In this document: piece by piece, positions 30,999 through 40,192 of the stretch | Numbering within the stretch: the first letter of the stretch is position 1 | How the letters are laid out: every line of letters begins with the position of its first letter | The notes under the pieces: generated by a model | Database searches by the model: none | Seen by the model: only the letters and a program-made list of their open reading frames with translations | What the model was told of the DNA's origin: nothing | Translations under genes and position numbers: made by a program | From: Burkholderiales bacterium | Lineage (GTDB): Bacteria; Pseudomonadota; Gammaproteobacteria; Burkholderiales; Burkholderiaceae_C | NCBI GenBank assembly: GCA_025350505.1 | Contig: JANXXS010000272.1 | Coordinates: 1-40,392, forward strand | Direction: 5' to 3' | Length of the DNA stretch: 40,392 bases

Positions 30999-32099
30999 AT
31001 GGCGACGATGAACACTCTCGAGCGCCAGCTCGACTATCCCTTCGGCGAGACTTTGCCCGAGCGCGGCTCGACCATCGAGGTCGCGCCAGGCGTGCTCTGG
31101 ACGCGCATGGGCCTGCCCTTCGCGCTCGACCACATCAACCTCTGGCTGCTGCGCGACGAGCGCGACGACGAGGGCGTGCTGCGCCAGGGCTGGACCATCG
31201 TCGACAGCGGCATCGACGACGCGGCGACGCGTGCCGCCTGGGAAAACATCTTCGCGAACGACCTCGGCGGCCTCCCGGTGCTGCGCGTCATCGTCACGCA
31301 CATGCACCCGGACCACATCGGCTGCGCGCACTGGCTGTGCGAGCGCTGGAACGTGCGCCTCTGGATCAGCGCCACCGACTTCAACGTCGCGCGCCTGGCA
31401 ACAAGCGCCAGCGCCGGCTTCGGCGGGCCGCTCTCGGCCGCCTTCATGGCACAGCACGGCATGGCCGCCGACCCGGAAGCGGTGCACAAAGTCGGCGCGC
31501 GCAGCAACTACTACAAAAGCCTGGTGCCGGCGCTGCCGCTCGCCTATCGCCGCCTGCTCGACGGCAGCGAAGTCGCGGTCGGCAGCGGCGCGGCGCGCAG
31601 CGGCTGGACCTGCCACGCCGGCTACGGCCATGCGCCGGAGCACATGGCCCTGCACAACGCGGCGCAGGGCGTGCTGATCAGCGGCGACATGGTGCTGCCC
31701 CGCATCTCGACCAACGTCAGCGTCGTCGACATCGAGCCGGAAGCCGACTCGCTGACGCAGTACCTCGAATCGATCGAGCGCATGCGGCAGATCCCCGCCG
31801 ACGTGCTGGTGCTGCCTTCGCACGGCCGGCCGTTCAAGGGCCTGCATACGCGCATCGGCCAGCTGCAAGACCACCATGCGGCGCGCTTCGTCGACGTGCT
31901 CGAAGCGCTCGCCGCGAAGGGGCCGCAGAGCGCCTTCGAGCTGGTGCCGGTGATCTTCAGGCGTCCGCTCGACCTGCACCAGATGACCTTCGCGATGGGC
32001 GAATCGATCGCCCACCTGCATGCGCTCTGGTACCAGGGCAGGCTGGCGCGGCGGGTCGGCGCCGACGGCGTCTATCGCTTCGAGCTGAGCGCGACCTAG
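30999..32099 (+). CDS. Metallo-beta-lactamase-fold hydrolase
   Basis: A 366-residue MBL-fold protein. The metal motif is THMHPDHIG (His101, His103, Asp105, His106), followed by a histidine in GYGHAPEH, Asp in ISGDMVLP and the last histidine in LPSHGRPFKGLHTR, so a dinuclear centre looks complete. A C-terminal winged-helix-like domain follows (HQMTFAMGESIAHLHALWYQGRLARR), as in the MBL proteins with a DNA-binding-like tail related to LACTB2. ATGs at 30999 and 31008 are both possible. Being divergent from liuR across a shared operator suggests that it belongs to the LiuR regulon, where thioesterase or lactonase activity on an acyl intermediate would fit; that is inference. Confidence 0.9.
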   Translation: MATMNTLERQLDYPFGETLPERGSTIEVAPGVLWTRMGLPFALDHINLWLLRDERDDEGVLRQGWTIVDSGIDDAATRAAWENIFANDLGGLPVLRVIVTHMHPDHIGCAHWLCERWNVRLWISATDFNVARLATSASAGFGGPLSAAFMAQHGMAADPEAVHKVGARSNYYKSLVPALPLAYRRLLDGSEVAVGSGAARSGWTCHAGYGHAPEHMALHNAAQGVLISGDMVLPRISTNVSVVDIEPEADSLTQYLESIERMRQIPADVLVLPSHGRPFKGLHTRIGQLQDHHAARFVDVLEALAAKGPQSAFELVPVIFRRPLDLHQMTFAMGESIAHLHALWYQGRLARRVGADGVYRFELSAT

Positions 32100-32136
32100 C
32101 GGCGGGTCGCCGCATTCGCGACGCGCGCGACGACGC

Positions 32137-33030
32137 CTACTCCCAGGCGGCCAGCGGCACGCTGCCGAGCTGGCCGCGTGCCGCTTCGTAGTCGGGGACG
32201 ACCGAGCGGACGACCGCCCAGAACTTCGGCGAATGGTTCATCTCGCGCAGGTGCGCCAGTTCATGGGCGACGACGTAGTCGATGGTCGGCAGCGGAAAGT
32301 GGATCAGCCGCCAGTGCAGTCGAATGGCGCCGCTGGCGCTGGCGCTACCCCAGCGGGTTGCCGCCGAAGAGAGCGAAAGCCGCGTCACGCGCACGCCGAG
32401 CCGCTCGGCGAAGTGGGCACAGCGTGCTTCGAAGACGGCGCGCGCCTCGCGCTGCAGCCAGCTCTGCACCGCGTCGCGCAGCCGCTCGGGCGAGGCGTCG
32501 CGCGGCAGGCCGACATGCAGCCGGCGCGGCGACGCCGGGTCTCCGCCCTCCTCGTCCGCCGCCGCGGCGGTGACGAGCGCCACCTCGCCGGCGGCCACGC
32601 CGTGCCGCGCGTCGACGGCGATGCGGATCGGCTCGCCGAGGAAGCGCAACTCGGCGCCGTCGGCCCAGACGATTCGCGCCGCGTCGAGCCGCGATGCGCG
32701 TTCCCGCTGCTCGGCGAGCTTGGCGAGGATCCAGGCGCTCTTCTCGCGCACCGCGGCATCGATCTCGCGCAGCGCCACCCACTTCGGCGCGCTGACGGCG
32801 AGGCCTTCGATGCCGACGACGAAGCCGATGCTCTTCCGGCGTGAGCGCCTGAGCAGGAAAGCGACGCGCCGACCGTCGAGCGCGAGCTCGCGGTTGGCGC
32901 GCGGGTGGCGCGACAGGTCCGAGGGCGGCGGCGCGGCGACGACCGGCGTGCGATCGTCGTCATCGTCGAACAGGCTGCGCTGCAGTGCGTTGACGACGCG
33001 GCGCAGGCCGCGCACGATCGCCGAGCTCAT
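32137..33030 (-). CDS. YgjP-type metal-dependent hydrolase (SprT/M48-like)
   Basis: A 297-residue protein with the zinc-peptidase motif HELAHLREMNH: His256-Glu257-x2-His260 plus His266. It is preceded by SSAATRWGSASASGAIRLHWRLIHFPLPTIDYVVAHE, the typical YgjP segment, and by a domain with RRSRRKSIGFVV. The family is predicted to be metallopeptidase-like, and function is unproven. The first 50 residues are variable, with an Asp run. The ATG at 33030 is chosen; an in-frame ATG at 33090 would add 20 repeat-encoded residues (MSPPG...GEYRSAKHEGTP) and overlaps the plsC stop. It is the last gene of the corC-to-ygjP block. Confidence 0.88.
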   Translation of the reverse strand: MSSAIVRGLRRVVNALQRSLFDDDDDRTPVVAAPPPSDLSRHPRANRELALDGRRVAFLLRRSRRKSIGFVVGIEGLAVSAPKWVALREIDAAVREKSAWILAKLAEQRERASRLDAARIVWADGAELRFLGEPIRIAVDARHGVAAGEVALVTAAAADEEGGDPASPRRLHVGLPRDASPERLRDAVQSWLQREARAVFEARCAHFAERLGVRVTRLSLSSAATRWGSASASGAIRLHWRLIHFPLPTIDYVVAHELAHLREMNHSPKFWAVVRSVVPDYEAARGQLGSVPLAAWE

Positions 33031-33090
33031 TGGCGTGCCTTCGTGCTTCGCACTCCGGTATTCGCCCCTGAGGAGGCCCGGCGGGCTCAT
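33028..33090 (-). repeat. Junction repeat, copy 2 (between plsC and ygjP-like genes)
   Basis: This 63-bp element has the same layout as copy 1 at 26150-26212. Its ATG overlaps the plsC stop (ATGA), it reads in frame as MSPPGLLRGEYRSAKHEGTP, it has the GTGC-GAA-GCAC stem and GAAGG, and it ends with the ATG of the ygjP-like gene. Counted over 66 bases (the element plus the next codon), the copies differ at about seven positions. Confidence 0.85.
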
Positions 33091-33827
33091 GCCGGATAGG
33101 CCTCGGGGTCGATGCGCCGCATTTCGGCCTCGATCCAGGTCTCGACCTCGCGCATCAGCGAATCGGCGTCGCGGCCGGTCGAGGGGATGGGGTTGCCGAT
33201 CGAGATGTCGACCACGCCTGGCCGCAGCACCAGGCTCTTGCGCGGCCAGCAGCGCGCCGAGGAAACGGCGACCGGCAGCACCGGCCGGCCGGTCTCGACG
33301 GCGAGCCGGGTGCCGCCGTTCTTGTACTTGCCCTGGCTGCCGCGCGCGGTGCGCGTGCCCTCGGGAAACATGATCACCCAGTTGCCCTGCGCCATGTAGC
33401 GGCGGCCCTGCTCGGCGACCTTGCTCCAGGCTTCGGCGCGCTTGCTGCGATCGATGTGGATCAGGTCCATGCGCGCCATCGCCCAGCCGAAGAACGGGAT
33501 CCAGAGCAGCTCGCGCTTGAAGACGTAGCAAAGCGGATGCGGCATCAGCGTCGGAAAGGCGAGCGTCTCCCACGCCGACTGGTGCTTGGAGAGCAGGACG
33601 ACCGGCGAATCAGGCAGGTTTTCCCAACCCTGGACGCGGGCGCGAACGCCGCAGATGACGCGCGCGCCCCAGACCGAGACCGTGAGCCAGCCGGCGCAGA
33701 GCCAGTAGACGCGCTCGCCGCGCACGAAGATCGAATAGACGACGGCGACCGTCGCCCACGGCACGATGGTGACGAACAGGAACAGGAAGAAGAGCGCCGA
33801 GCGGAGCACGGCGAGGGCCTTGCCCAT
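33087..33827 (-). CDS. plsC: 1-acyl-sn-glycerol-3-phosphate acyltransferase
   Basis: A 246-residue membrane-associated acyltransferase that makes phosphatidic acid. Two hydrophobic segments (about 8-34 and 43-60) anchor the N-terminus. The catalytic motif is HQSAWE (His82 to Glu87, the HX4D position occupied by Glu), followed by KRELLWIPFFGWAM, FPEGTRTARGSQGKYKNGG and VAVSSARCWPRKS. The Glu variant is common in this betaproteobacterial branch, as far as I recall. The ATG at 33827 overlaps the gmhB stop by one base; a GTG directly before it is an alternative. The 3' end overlaps the junction repeat by four bases. Confidence 0.9.
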   Translation of the reverse strand: MGKALAVLRSALFFLFLFVTIVPWATVAVVYSIFVRGERVYWLCAGWLTVSVWGARVICGVRARVQGWENLPDSPVVLLSKHQSAWETLAFPTLMPHPLCYVFKRELLWIPFFGWAMARMDLIHIDRSKRAEAWSKVAEQGRRYMAQGNWVIMFPEGTRTARGSQGKYKNGGTRLAVETGRPVLPVAVSSARCWPRKSLVLRPGVVDISIGNPIPSTGRDADSLMREVETWIEAEMRRIDPEAYPA

Positions 33828-34432
33828 CACAGCGCGCCGAACACCGAATCGGGCTCGGCCGCGTCGCCGCGCTCGACCCGCTCGTCGTGGAGCAGTTCAT
33901 GGGCAAAGGCGGCGAGGTCGGCGTGGATGCGAGCCTGCGGCACGGCGCTCTGCACCGCGACCAGCTCGGCCTCGTCGAGCCGCGCGCCCTTTCCGGTGCG
34001 CACGAAGTGCGTCATGCAGCCGACCGAAGCGCCGGCCTGCAGGTCGCGCAAAGAGTCGCCAACCAGGTGCGCCTCGGCGAGGTCGATGCTGTAGCGCTCG
34101 CCGATCGTTTCGAACAGGCCCGGCAGGGGCTTCCTGCAGCGGCAGCCGTCATCGGGACCATGCGGGCAGAAGAAGACGGCGTCGATGCGGCCACCAACCT
34201 CGGCCAGCTCGCGGTTCATGCGCGCATGGATCGCGTTCAGCGCCGCCATGTCGAAGAGGCCGCGCGCCAGCCCCGACTGGTTGGTCGCGATCACGGTGTG
34301 CCAGCCGGCATGGTTGAGGCGGGCGATCGCCTCGAGCGCGCCGGGCACAGGTTGCCACTCGTCGGCCGACTTCACGTAGTCGTCACGATCTTCGTTGATC
34401 GTGCCGTCGCGGTCGAGGATGACGAGCTTCAT
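33827..34432 (-). CDS. gmhB: D-glycero-beta-D-manno-heptose 1,7-bisphosphate 7-phosphatase
   Basis: A 201-residue HAD phosphatase. DRDGTIN at residues 8-14 holds the nucleophile Asp8 and acid/base Asp10. IATNQSGLARG supplies the motif-2 residues, the zinc-binding loop is CPHGPDDGCRCRKP, and LVGDSLRDLQAG is motif 4. It dephosphorylates the heptose bisphosphate in ADP-heptose synthesis for lipopolysaccharide inner core. The ATG at 34432 (MKLVILDRDG) lies 20 bases after the glyS stop, and the 3' end overlaps plsC by one base. The length is normal. Confidence 0.95.
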   Translation of the reverse strand: MKLVILDRDGTINEDRDDYVKSADEWQPVPGALEAIARLNHAGWHTVIATNQSGLARGLFDMAALNAIHARMNRELAEVGGRIDAVFFCPHGPDDGCRCRKPLPGLFETIGERYSIDLAEAHLVGDSLRDLQAGASVGCMTHFVRTGKGARLDEAELVAVQSAVPQARIHADLAAFAHELLHDERVERGDAAEPDSVFGAL

Positions 34433-34452
34433 GACGGCGGATTGTGGCTTCG

Positions 34453-36567
34453 TCAGGTAGCGAGCCTGGACAGGTCGGCGACGCGGTTCATCGCGGCGTG
34501 CAGCTGCGCGAGCAGACCGAGCCGGTTGCCGCGCAGCGCGAGGTCGTCGGCATTGACCATGACGGTGTCGAAGAAGGCGTCGACCGGGCTTTTCAAGGCC
34601 GCCAGCGCCTTCAGCGAAGCGCTGTAGTCGCGCCGGTCGAACGCGTCAACGGCCACGGACTCGACCTTGAGCAGCAACGCATGCAGCTCCTGCTCCGCCG
34701 GCTCGACGAGAAGCGCGCTCCGCACGTGCCGCGACGCTTCGTCGCTCGACTTCTTCAGGATGTTGCCGACGCGCTTGTTGGCCGCCGCCAGCGAGGCCGC
34801 CTCGGGCAACGCCGCGAAGGCGCGCACCGCGGCGAGCCGCTCCTTCAGGTCGGAGAGCTGCGCCGGCGGGCGTGACAGGACGGCGTCGACCTCCTGCGCG
34901 CTGTAGCCCTGCTCGCGCAGGCTGCCGGCGAGCCGCTCGTAGACGAACACCAGCAAGGGCTCGCTCGGGTCCGAGATGACAGCGCCGAATGCCGGCAGCG
35001 CCAACGCGACGAGCTGCTCGAGGCTGATCGGCACCGGCACCTCGGCCAGCATGCGGATCACGCCAAGAGCATGGCGGCGCAGCGCGAAGGGGTCCTTGTC
35101 GCCGGTCGGCAACTGGCCGATGCCGAACAGGCCGACGAGGGCTTCGAGCTTGTCGGCCAGGGCCACGATCACGCCGACCTTGCCGCGCGGCAGCACGTCG
35201 CCGGCGAAGCGCGGCTTGTAGTGGTCTTCGATCGCCTCGGCGACGGCGGCGGCTTCGCCGTCGTGACGCGCGTAGTAGCCGCCCATCACGCCTTGCAGCT
35301 CGGGGAACTCGCCGACCATGTCGGTGAGCAGATCGGCCTTGGCCAGCATCGCGGCACGATCGACGGAGTCGACCAGCTTCTCGTTCTGGAACGCGTGAGC
35401 TGCGATCTGCTTGGCGATGGCCCGCACTCGCGCAGTCCGCTGACCTTGCGTGCCGAGCTTCGCCTGGTAGACGACCTGGTCGAGCCCGGGCACGCGCGAC
35501 TCGAGTGTCTTCTTGCGATCCTGGTCGAAGAAGAATTTGGCGTCGGCAAGTCGCGGCCGGACCACTCGCTCATTGCCCTCGATGACCCGTGACGGATCGG
35601 ACGGAGAGATGTTGCTGACGACGATAAAGCGGTTCGTCAGCGCGCCCTCTGAATCGAGCAGCGGGAAGTACTTCTGGTTCGCCTTCATCGTCAGGATGAG
35701 GCACTCTGCCGGCACCGCCAGGAACTCGGCCTCGAACTCGCAGGCCAACACATTGGGCCGCTCGACGAGGGCGGTCACTTCATCGAGCAAGGAAGGGTCG
35801 TCGATCGGCGTAAGCCCGGTGGTCGCACCGATGCTCGCGAGCTGGCGCGCGATCTCGGCGCGCCGCTCGGCAAAGCCGGCTATCACGGCGCCTTCGTCGC
35901 GAAGCTGTCGCTCGTAGCTCGACGCCTCTCGGATCAGTATCGGCGTCTGCCGCGCTTCGAAGCGATGGCCGAGCGTGGCGCGGCTGGCGTCGAGGCCGAG
36001 CGCGCGCACCGGCACGACGGCGGCGCCGTGCAGCGCAACAAGGGCGTGAGCGGGACGAACAAACTTCACGGTCGTCCAGCCGTCGGCCAGCTGGTATTGC
36101 ATGAGCTTCGGAATCGGCAGGCGCGCAATCGCTTCGTCGAGCGCCTCCTGCAATCCTTCAGCGAGCGTTTGGCCCTTCACGGTACGAGTGAGGAATAGCG
36201 TCGCCGCCTTGCCCTCGCCGCGTCGTGCGAGAGAAGGAACGACCGATGCGTCGGCGCCCAGGGCAGCGAGCCGCTTCAGCAGCGCGGGAGTCGCCTGCCC
36301 GTTGTCGCCGAGACCGACCGTGACCGGCATCAGCTTCACCTCGTCGGCACGGTCATCGGCGCATGTGGCGACCTGCGCAACAAACACCGCGAGCCGTCGC
36401 GGCGTAGCAAACGACTTCCAGTCGCCCGGTGTGCGGGAAGTGAGCCGACGCCTGACAAGGCCGTTGACCAGCTCGTGCATGAACGCCTCGCTCAGCGTCT
36501 TCAGCGCTTTCGGCGGCAGCTCCTCGACGAACAACTCCACGAGCAAAGGAGCGACTACGTACGTCAC
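34453..36567 (-). CDS. glyS: Glycine-tRNA ligase beta subunit
   Basis: A 704-residue beta subunit of the tetrameric glycyl-tRNA synthetase, starting at the GTG at 36567 (read [21 protein letters not shown]). The GTG overlaps the glyQ stop (GTGA), so the subunits are translationally coupled. Diagnostic segments are [38 protein letters not shown]-like [16 protein letters not shown] and [23 protein letters not shown]. The C-terminal half is an anticodon-binding, HD-like region. The frame extends upstream to 36633 only by chance. An essential gene with normal length and no irregularity. Confidence 0.96.
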   Translation of the reverse strand: MTYVVAPLLVELFVEELPPKALKTLSEAFMHELVNGLVRRRLTSRTPGDWKSFATPRRLAVFVAQVATCADDRADEVKLMPVTVGLGDNGQATPALLKRLAALGADASVVPSLARRGEGKAATLFLTRTVKGQTLAEGLQEALDEAIARLPIPKLMQYQLADGWTTVKFVRPAHALVALHGAAVVPVRALGLDASRATLGHRFEARQTPILIREASSYERQLRDEGAVIAGFAERRAEIARQLASIGATTGLTPIDDPSLLDEVTALVERPNVLACEFEAEFLAVPAECLILTMKANQKYFPLLDSEGALTNRFIVVSNISPSDPSRVIEGNERVVRPRLADAKFFFDQDRKKTLESRVPGLDQVVYQAKLGTQGQRTARVRAIAKQIAAHAFQNEKLVDSVDRAAMLAKADLLTDMVGEFPELQGVMGGYYARHDGEAAAVAEAIEDHYKPRFAGDVLPRGKVGVIVALADKLEALVGLFGIGQLPTGDKDPFALRRHALGVIRMLAEVPVPISLEQLVALALPAFGAVISDPSEPLLVFVYERLAGSLREQGYSAQEVDAVLSRPPAQLSDLKERLAAVRAFAALPEAASLAAANKRVGNILKKSSDEASRHVRSALLVEPAEQELHALLLKVESVAVDAFDRRDYSASLKALAALKSPVDAFFDTVMVNADDLALRGNRLGLLAQLHAAMNRVADLSRLAT

Positions 36568-37505
36568 GCCATTTCCTTCTCGCCCGAGGCGCCGCGCTTG
36601 GCGTTCATCTGCGCCGCGATCTCCTCGCCCCATTCCTTCTTCGCCATCGGAAACCCCAGCCGCGCCCGGCTCTCGAGGTAGCTCTGCGCGACGCTGCGCG
36701 CCAGCGCGCGGATCCGGCCGATGTACGCCGCCCGCTCCGTGACGCTGATCGCCCCCCGCGCGTCGAGCAGGTTGAAGCTATGCGCCGCTTTCAGCACTTG
36801 CTCGTAGGCGGGCAGCGCGAGCTGCAATTCCATCAGCGCCTTGGCCTGCCGCTCGTGCGCCGCGAAGGCGACGAGCAGGAACTCGACGTCGCTGTGCTCG
36901 AAGTTGTAGGTGCTCTGCTCGACCTCGTTCTGGCGGTACACGTCGGCGTAGCTCAGACCCTCGGTCCACTGCAGCTTGTAGACGTTGTCGACGCCCTGCA
37001 CGTACATCGCCAGCCGCTCGAGCCCGTAAGTGATCTCGCCGGTGATCGGCCGGCACTCGAGGCCGCCGACCTGCTGGAAGTAGGTGAACTGGGTCACCTC
37101 CATGCCGTTCAGCCAGACCTCCCAGCCCAGGCCCCAGGCGCCCAGCGTCGGGTTCTCCCAGTCGTCTTCGACGAAGCGCACGTCGTTGGTCTTCAGGTCG
37201 AAGCCGAGCGCTTCGAGCGAGCCCAGGTAGAGGTCGAGGATGTCGGCCGGCGCAGGCTTGAGCACGACCTGGTACTGGTAGTAGTGCTGCAGCCGGTTCG
37301 GGTTGTGGCCATAACGGCCGTCTTTCGGCCTTCGGCTCGGCTGCACGTAGGCGGCCTTCCACGGCTCGGGGCCGATCGCGCGCAGGAAGGTCGCGGTGTG
37401 GCTGGTGCCGGCGCCGACCTCCATGTCGTACGGCTGCAGCAGTGCGCAGCCGTGCCCCGACCAGTAGGTCTGCAGACGAAGAATGATGTCCTGGAACGAG
37501 AGCAT
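36564..37505 (-). CDS. glyQ: Glycine-tRNA ligase alpha subunit
   Basis: A 313-residue class II catalytic subunit starting at the ATG at 37505 ([20 protein letters not shown]). [42 protein letters not shown] and [13 protein letters not shown] are invariant family stretches, and the motif-3 region with [17 protein letters not shown] closes the active site. It activates glycine with ATP and charges tRNA-Gly together with GlyS. It ends in a 4-base overlap with glyS and follows lnt by 59 bases, which contain a possible -10 box. Confidence 0.97.
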   Translation of the reverse strand: MLSFQDIILRLQTYWSGHGCALLQPYDMEVGAGTSHTATFLRAIGPEPWKAAYVQPSRRPKDGRYGHNPNRLQHYYQYQVVLKPAPADILDLYLGSLEALGFDLKTNDVRFVEDDWENPTLGAWGLGWEVWLNGMEVTQFTYFQQVGGLECRPITGEITYGLERLAMYVQGVDNVYKLQWTEGLSYADVYRQNEVEQSTYNFEHSDVEFLLVAFAAHERQAKALMELQLALPAYEQVLKAAHSFNLLDARGAISVTERAAYIGRIRALARSVAQSYLESRARLGFPMAKKEWGEEIAAQMNAKRGASGEKEMA

Positions 37506-37561
37506 CGCGCGGGGTTCTCGGCTTTCCGTCACGAGGCGGGCGTGCTCTTTGACGAGCGCCG

Positions 37562-37567
37562 ATTTTA
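37562..37567 (-). promoter_or_regulatory. Candidate -10 box (TAAAAT) for glyQS
   Basis: On the minus strand TAAAAT matches the -10 consensus at five of six positions and overlaps the lnt stop codon, about 57 bases before the glyQ ATG. No good -35 is seen 16-18 bases upstream, so glyQS may also rely on read-through from lnt. Confidence 0.3.
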
Positions 37568-39115
37568 GGGGCGGCGTCGCGAGACCACGGCGACGAGCAG
37601 CACGGCCGCCGCCGCGAGGAACAGCGGCCACAGGCCGAATCGCCCGGCCCATGCGGCGAACGGCGTGAGGCCGCTGCGCCCTTCGACCGTCGCTTCGAGC
37701 GCGCCGCGCGTGAAGGGCGCAAGCGACGCCGTGACGACGCCGCGATGATCGACAACCGCCGTCGCGCCGGTGTTGGTGGCGCGGATCATCGGCCGCTGCA
37801 GCTCGAGCGTGCGCATGCGCGAGATCTCGAGGTGCTGGGCGACGGCGCTCGTCTCGCCGAACCAGCCGATGTTGCTGATGTTGGCGAGGATGGTCGGCGC
37901 CGACGCCTCGGGAACAAAGCGCGCCGCGAGCTCCTCGCCGAACAGATCCTCGTAGCAGATGTTGGGCGCGACCCGCTCGCCCTTGACGACGAACGAGGGC
38001 GCTGTCATCGGCCCGCGGTTGAAGTCGCCGAGCGGGATGTTCATGAGCTCGGTGAACCAGCGAAAGCCGCGCGGGATGAATTCGCCGAAAGGAACCAGGT
38101 GGTGCTTGTCGTAGCGGTAGAAGCCGCCCGGCAGCGTGGCCGTCGCGGCCGAGATGCCGGCCGCCGAATTGGTGTAGCCGAGGTCGTCGGTGCCGAGCGG
38201 CAGGCCGACGATGGCGGCGCGGCCGGGCTGGCGAAATCGGGCCAGCACGCCTTCCCACCAGTCGGTATCGAGCTGGCTGGGCAGGACTGGAATCACGGTT
38301 TCGGGGCCGACCACGAGGTCGCCGCGCGCGGCTGCCAGCTGCGTCCCGGTCTGGGCCAGCGCCTCGGGCACGAAGCGGGACTCGAACTTCTCTTCCTGCG
38401 CCACGTTGCCTTGCAGCAGCGTCACCGAGAGCGTCGTCGTCGGTTTCGTGAAGTCGACACGCCCGACGACGGCGCCGAGCCCGACGGCGGCGACCAGCGC
38501 GGCGCTTGGCGCGAGCCATCCGCCCAAGGTGCCGAGCCGGCTGAAGCCGAAGGCCGCGGCCACGCCGGCGGCGACGGCACCGATGCCGTAGACGCCGATC
38601 CACGATGCGTAGCCGCCGAGCGGCGAGTCGACCTGCGCATAGCCGCTCGCGACCCAGGGAAAGCCGGTGAAGATGACGCCACGGGCCAGCTCGGCAAGCA
38701 GCCAGGCGGCGGCGAAGAAGGCGGCGCCGGCGAGCGGAGAACGGCTGCGCCAGCGTGCCACCGCCGCCATCGCCATCGCGAGGTAGAGCGAAAGAAAGCT
38801 GGACAGCGCGAACACCGCGAGCGCAGTCAGCCAGGCCGGCAGGCCGCCGTAGCGGTGCATGCTGACGAACAGCCACCAGGTGCCGGCGCAGAGCCAGGCG
38901 GTGCCGAACATATAGCCCAGCACCGCGGCGCGGCCGGGCGAAGCCAGGCCGACCCGCCACGCGAGCAGCGCCACGGCGAGCATCTGCGCCGGCCAGAACG
39001 CGGTGTGCACGAAGGCGATCGTCTGCGCCGCGCCGAGCGCGGCGACGAAGCCGGCGTCGACTCCGGCCGGCCACCGCTCGCCGCGCTGCGCGCTGCCGGC
39101 GAACGACGCGGTCAA
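37565..39115 (-). CDS. lnt: Apolipoprotein N-acyltransferase
   Basis: A 516-residue inner-membrane enzyme that adds the third acyl chain to lipoproteins. About six N-terminal helices occupy residues 20-210. The periplasmic nitrilase domain follows, with the triad Glu in [12 protein letters not shown], Lys in [14 protein letters not shown] and Cys in [11 protein letters not shown], plus a final helix ([17 protein letters not shown]). The TTG at 39115 overlaps the corC stop (TTGA), and no ATG or GTG is available before the first helix, so a TTG start with translational coupling is the best choice. CorC (YbeX)-Lnt adjacency is widespread in proteobacteria. Confidence 0.93.
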   Translation of the reverse strand: MTASFAGSAQRGERWPAGVDAGFVAALGAAQTIAFVHTAFWPAQMLAVALLAWRVGLASPGRAAVLGYMFGTAWLCAGTWWLFVSMHRYGGLPAWLTALAVFALSSFLSLYLAMAMAAVARWRSRSPLAGAAFFAAAWLLAELARGVIFTGFPWVASGYAQVDSPLGGYASWIGVYGIGAVAAGVAAAFGFSRLGTLGGWLAPSAALVAAVGLGAVVGRVDFTKPTTTLSVTLLQGNVAQEEKFESRFVPEALAQTGTQLAAARGDLVVGPETVIPVLPSQLDTDWWEGVLARFRQPGRAAIVGLPLGTDDLGYTNSAAGISAATATLPGGFYRYDKHHLVPFGEFIPRGFRWFTELMNIPLGDFNRGPMTAPSFVVKGERVAPNICYEDLFGEELAARFVPEASAPTILANISNIGWFGETSAVAQHLEISRMRTLELQRPMIRATNTGATAVVDHRGVVTASLAPFTRGALEATVEGRSGLTPFAAWAGRFGLWPLFLAAAAVLLVAVVSRRRP

Positions 39116-40005
39116 GCGCCGTCCGAGCCCACGGCCTCTTCGGCGGCGCGGCTGACCTTGAACCAGCGCACCGCGCCGCCGCGCGTCAGCATCACGGTGA
39201 AGACGAGGCCGGCCACGGTCACCGACTCGCCGCGCCGCGGCACACGCCCGAGCTCCTGCGCGACCAGGCCGCCGATGGTGTCGAACTCGTCGGTCGGCAG
39301 GGCGACGTCGAAGAAGCCGTTGACCACCGCCACGCTGGTGTCGCCGGCGACGCGCTGGCCGCCGTCGGCAAGGGTGTAGATGCTGCTCTGGCCGTCCTTG
39401 TCGTCGAACTCGTCCTCGATCTCGCCGACGATCTCTTCGAGCACGTCCTCGATGGTCAGGAGGCCGGCGGTGCTGCCAAACTCGTCGATGACGATGGCCA
39501 GGTGGTTGCGGTTGGAGCGAAAGTCGCGCAACAGGTCGTTCAGCGCCTTCGACTCGGGCACGAAGACGGCGGGGCGGAGCAGCGTGCGCAGGCTGAGGTC
39601 GGGCGAGCGCTGCAGCTTGAGCAGGTCCTTGGCGAGCAGGATGCCGATGACGTTGTCGCGACGCTCCTCGAACACCGGAAAGCGCGAATGGCCGGTGCGG
39701 ATGATGATGTGCAGCAGCTCGTCATACGGCGCATCGATGTCGAGCAGGTCCATGTGCGGCGCCGGCACCATGACATCGCCGGCGATCATGTCGGCCATCC
39801 GGATCACGCCCTCGAGCATCATCCGCGACTCGGGCTCGATCAGCTCCTTCTGCTCGGCATCGGCGAGCGACTCCATGAGCTGGTCGCGCGAATCGGGGCC
39901 CGGCGAGACGAGGTCGACGAGCTTCTGGAAGATATTGCGCCGCTCGGGTGCCGCGGCGGCCTTGTCGGCGCCGCGCGCGGCTCGGGCGGCTGGAGGTTCT
40001 GACAT
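39112..40005 (-). CDS. corC: CorC/HlyC-type CBS-domain protein
   Basis: A 297-residue soluble protein with two CBS motifs (about 65-125 and 130-185: [40 protein letters not shown], and [35 protein letters not shown]). A C-terminal CorC_HlyC domain follows (about 205-285, [20 protein letters not shown]). It is the YbeX/CorC type without a membrane domain, linked to magnesium/cobalt efflux or ribosome and RNA homeostasis; the exact role is unsettled. The ATG at 40005 is used. It is first in the block and divergent from the CobW-family gene across 187 bases. Confidence 0.93.
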   Translation of the reverse strand: MSEPPAARAARGADKAAAAPERRNIFQKLVDLVSPGPDSRDQLMESLADAEQKELIEPESRMMLEGVIRMADMIAGDVMVPAPHMDLLDIDAPYDELLHIIIRTGHSRFPVFEERRDNVIGILLAKDLLKLQRSPDLSLRTLLRPAVFVPESKALNDLLRDFRSNRNHLAIVIDEFGSTAGLLTIEDVLEEIVGEIEDEFDDKDGQSSIYTLADGGQRVAGDTSVAVVNGFFDVALPTDEFDTIGGLVAQELGRVPRRGESVTVAGLVFTVMLTRGGAVRWFKVSRAAEEAVGSDGA

Positions 40006-40192
40006 CGGAGCGGAGGTGGCGGGCCGGCAGGAAACCGGTGCGGCAGCCAGCTTACCCGAAGCGCGAAACGTGTCCGCTTGACAAGTCTGCTACCTTGAAG
40101 GGGCTGGCGCCGGCCCCAAGTCCGGCGGTCGCCAGTGCGCCGAGCGGCGCCGCAGCTTGCTTTTCGAACCCGCAACCCCGAGTGAACCGCCC
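40006..40192. promoter_or_regulatory. Divergent region between corC and the CobW-family gene
   Basis: The 187 bases must contain promoters for both genes. CTTGACAAG at 40077-40085 is an odd-length palindrome that offers TTGACA on the plus strand and TTGTCA on the minus strand. Neither has a good -10 at 16-18 bases. A GC-rich hairpin (GGGGC/GCCCC with outer CTT/AAG) lies at 40094-40120 without a T run. Confidence 0.3.

Noticed and set aside
26150-33090. Insertion-sequence ends or a composite transposon defined by the two 63-bp repeats
   Set aside because: No transposase or target-site duplication is present, and the genes between and beyond the copies follow normal operon order. The element ends coincide with start and stop codons instead.
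40078-40106. TTGACA as the -35 of a strong plus-strand promoter for the CobW-family gene
   Set aside because: The position 17 bases downstream is GGGCTG, not a -10 box, and other spacings are no better. It is noted only as part of a palindrome.
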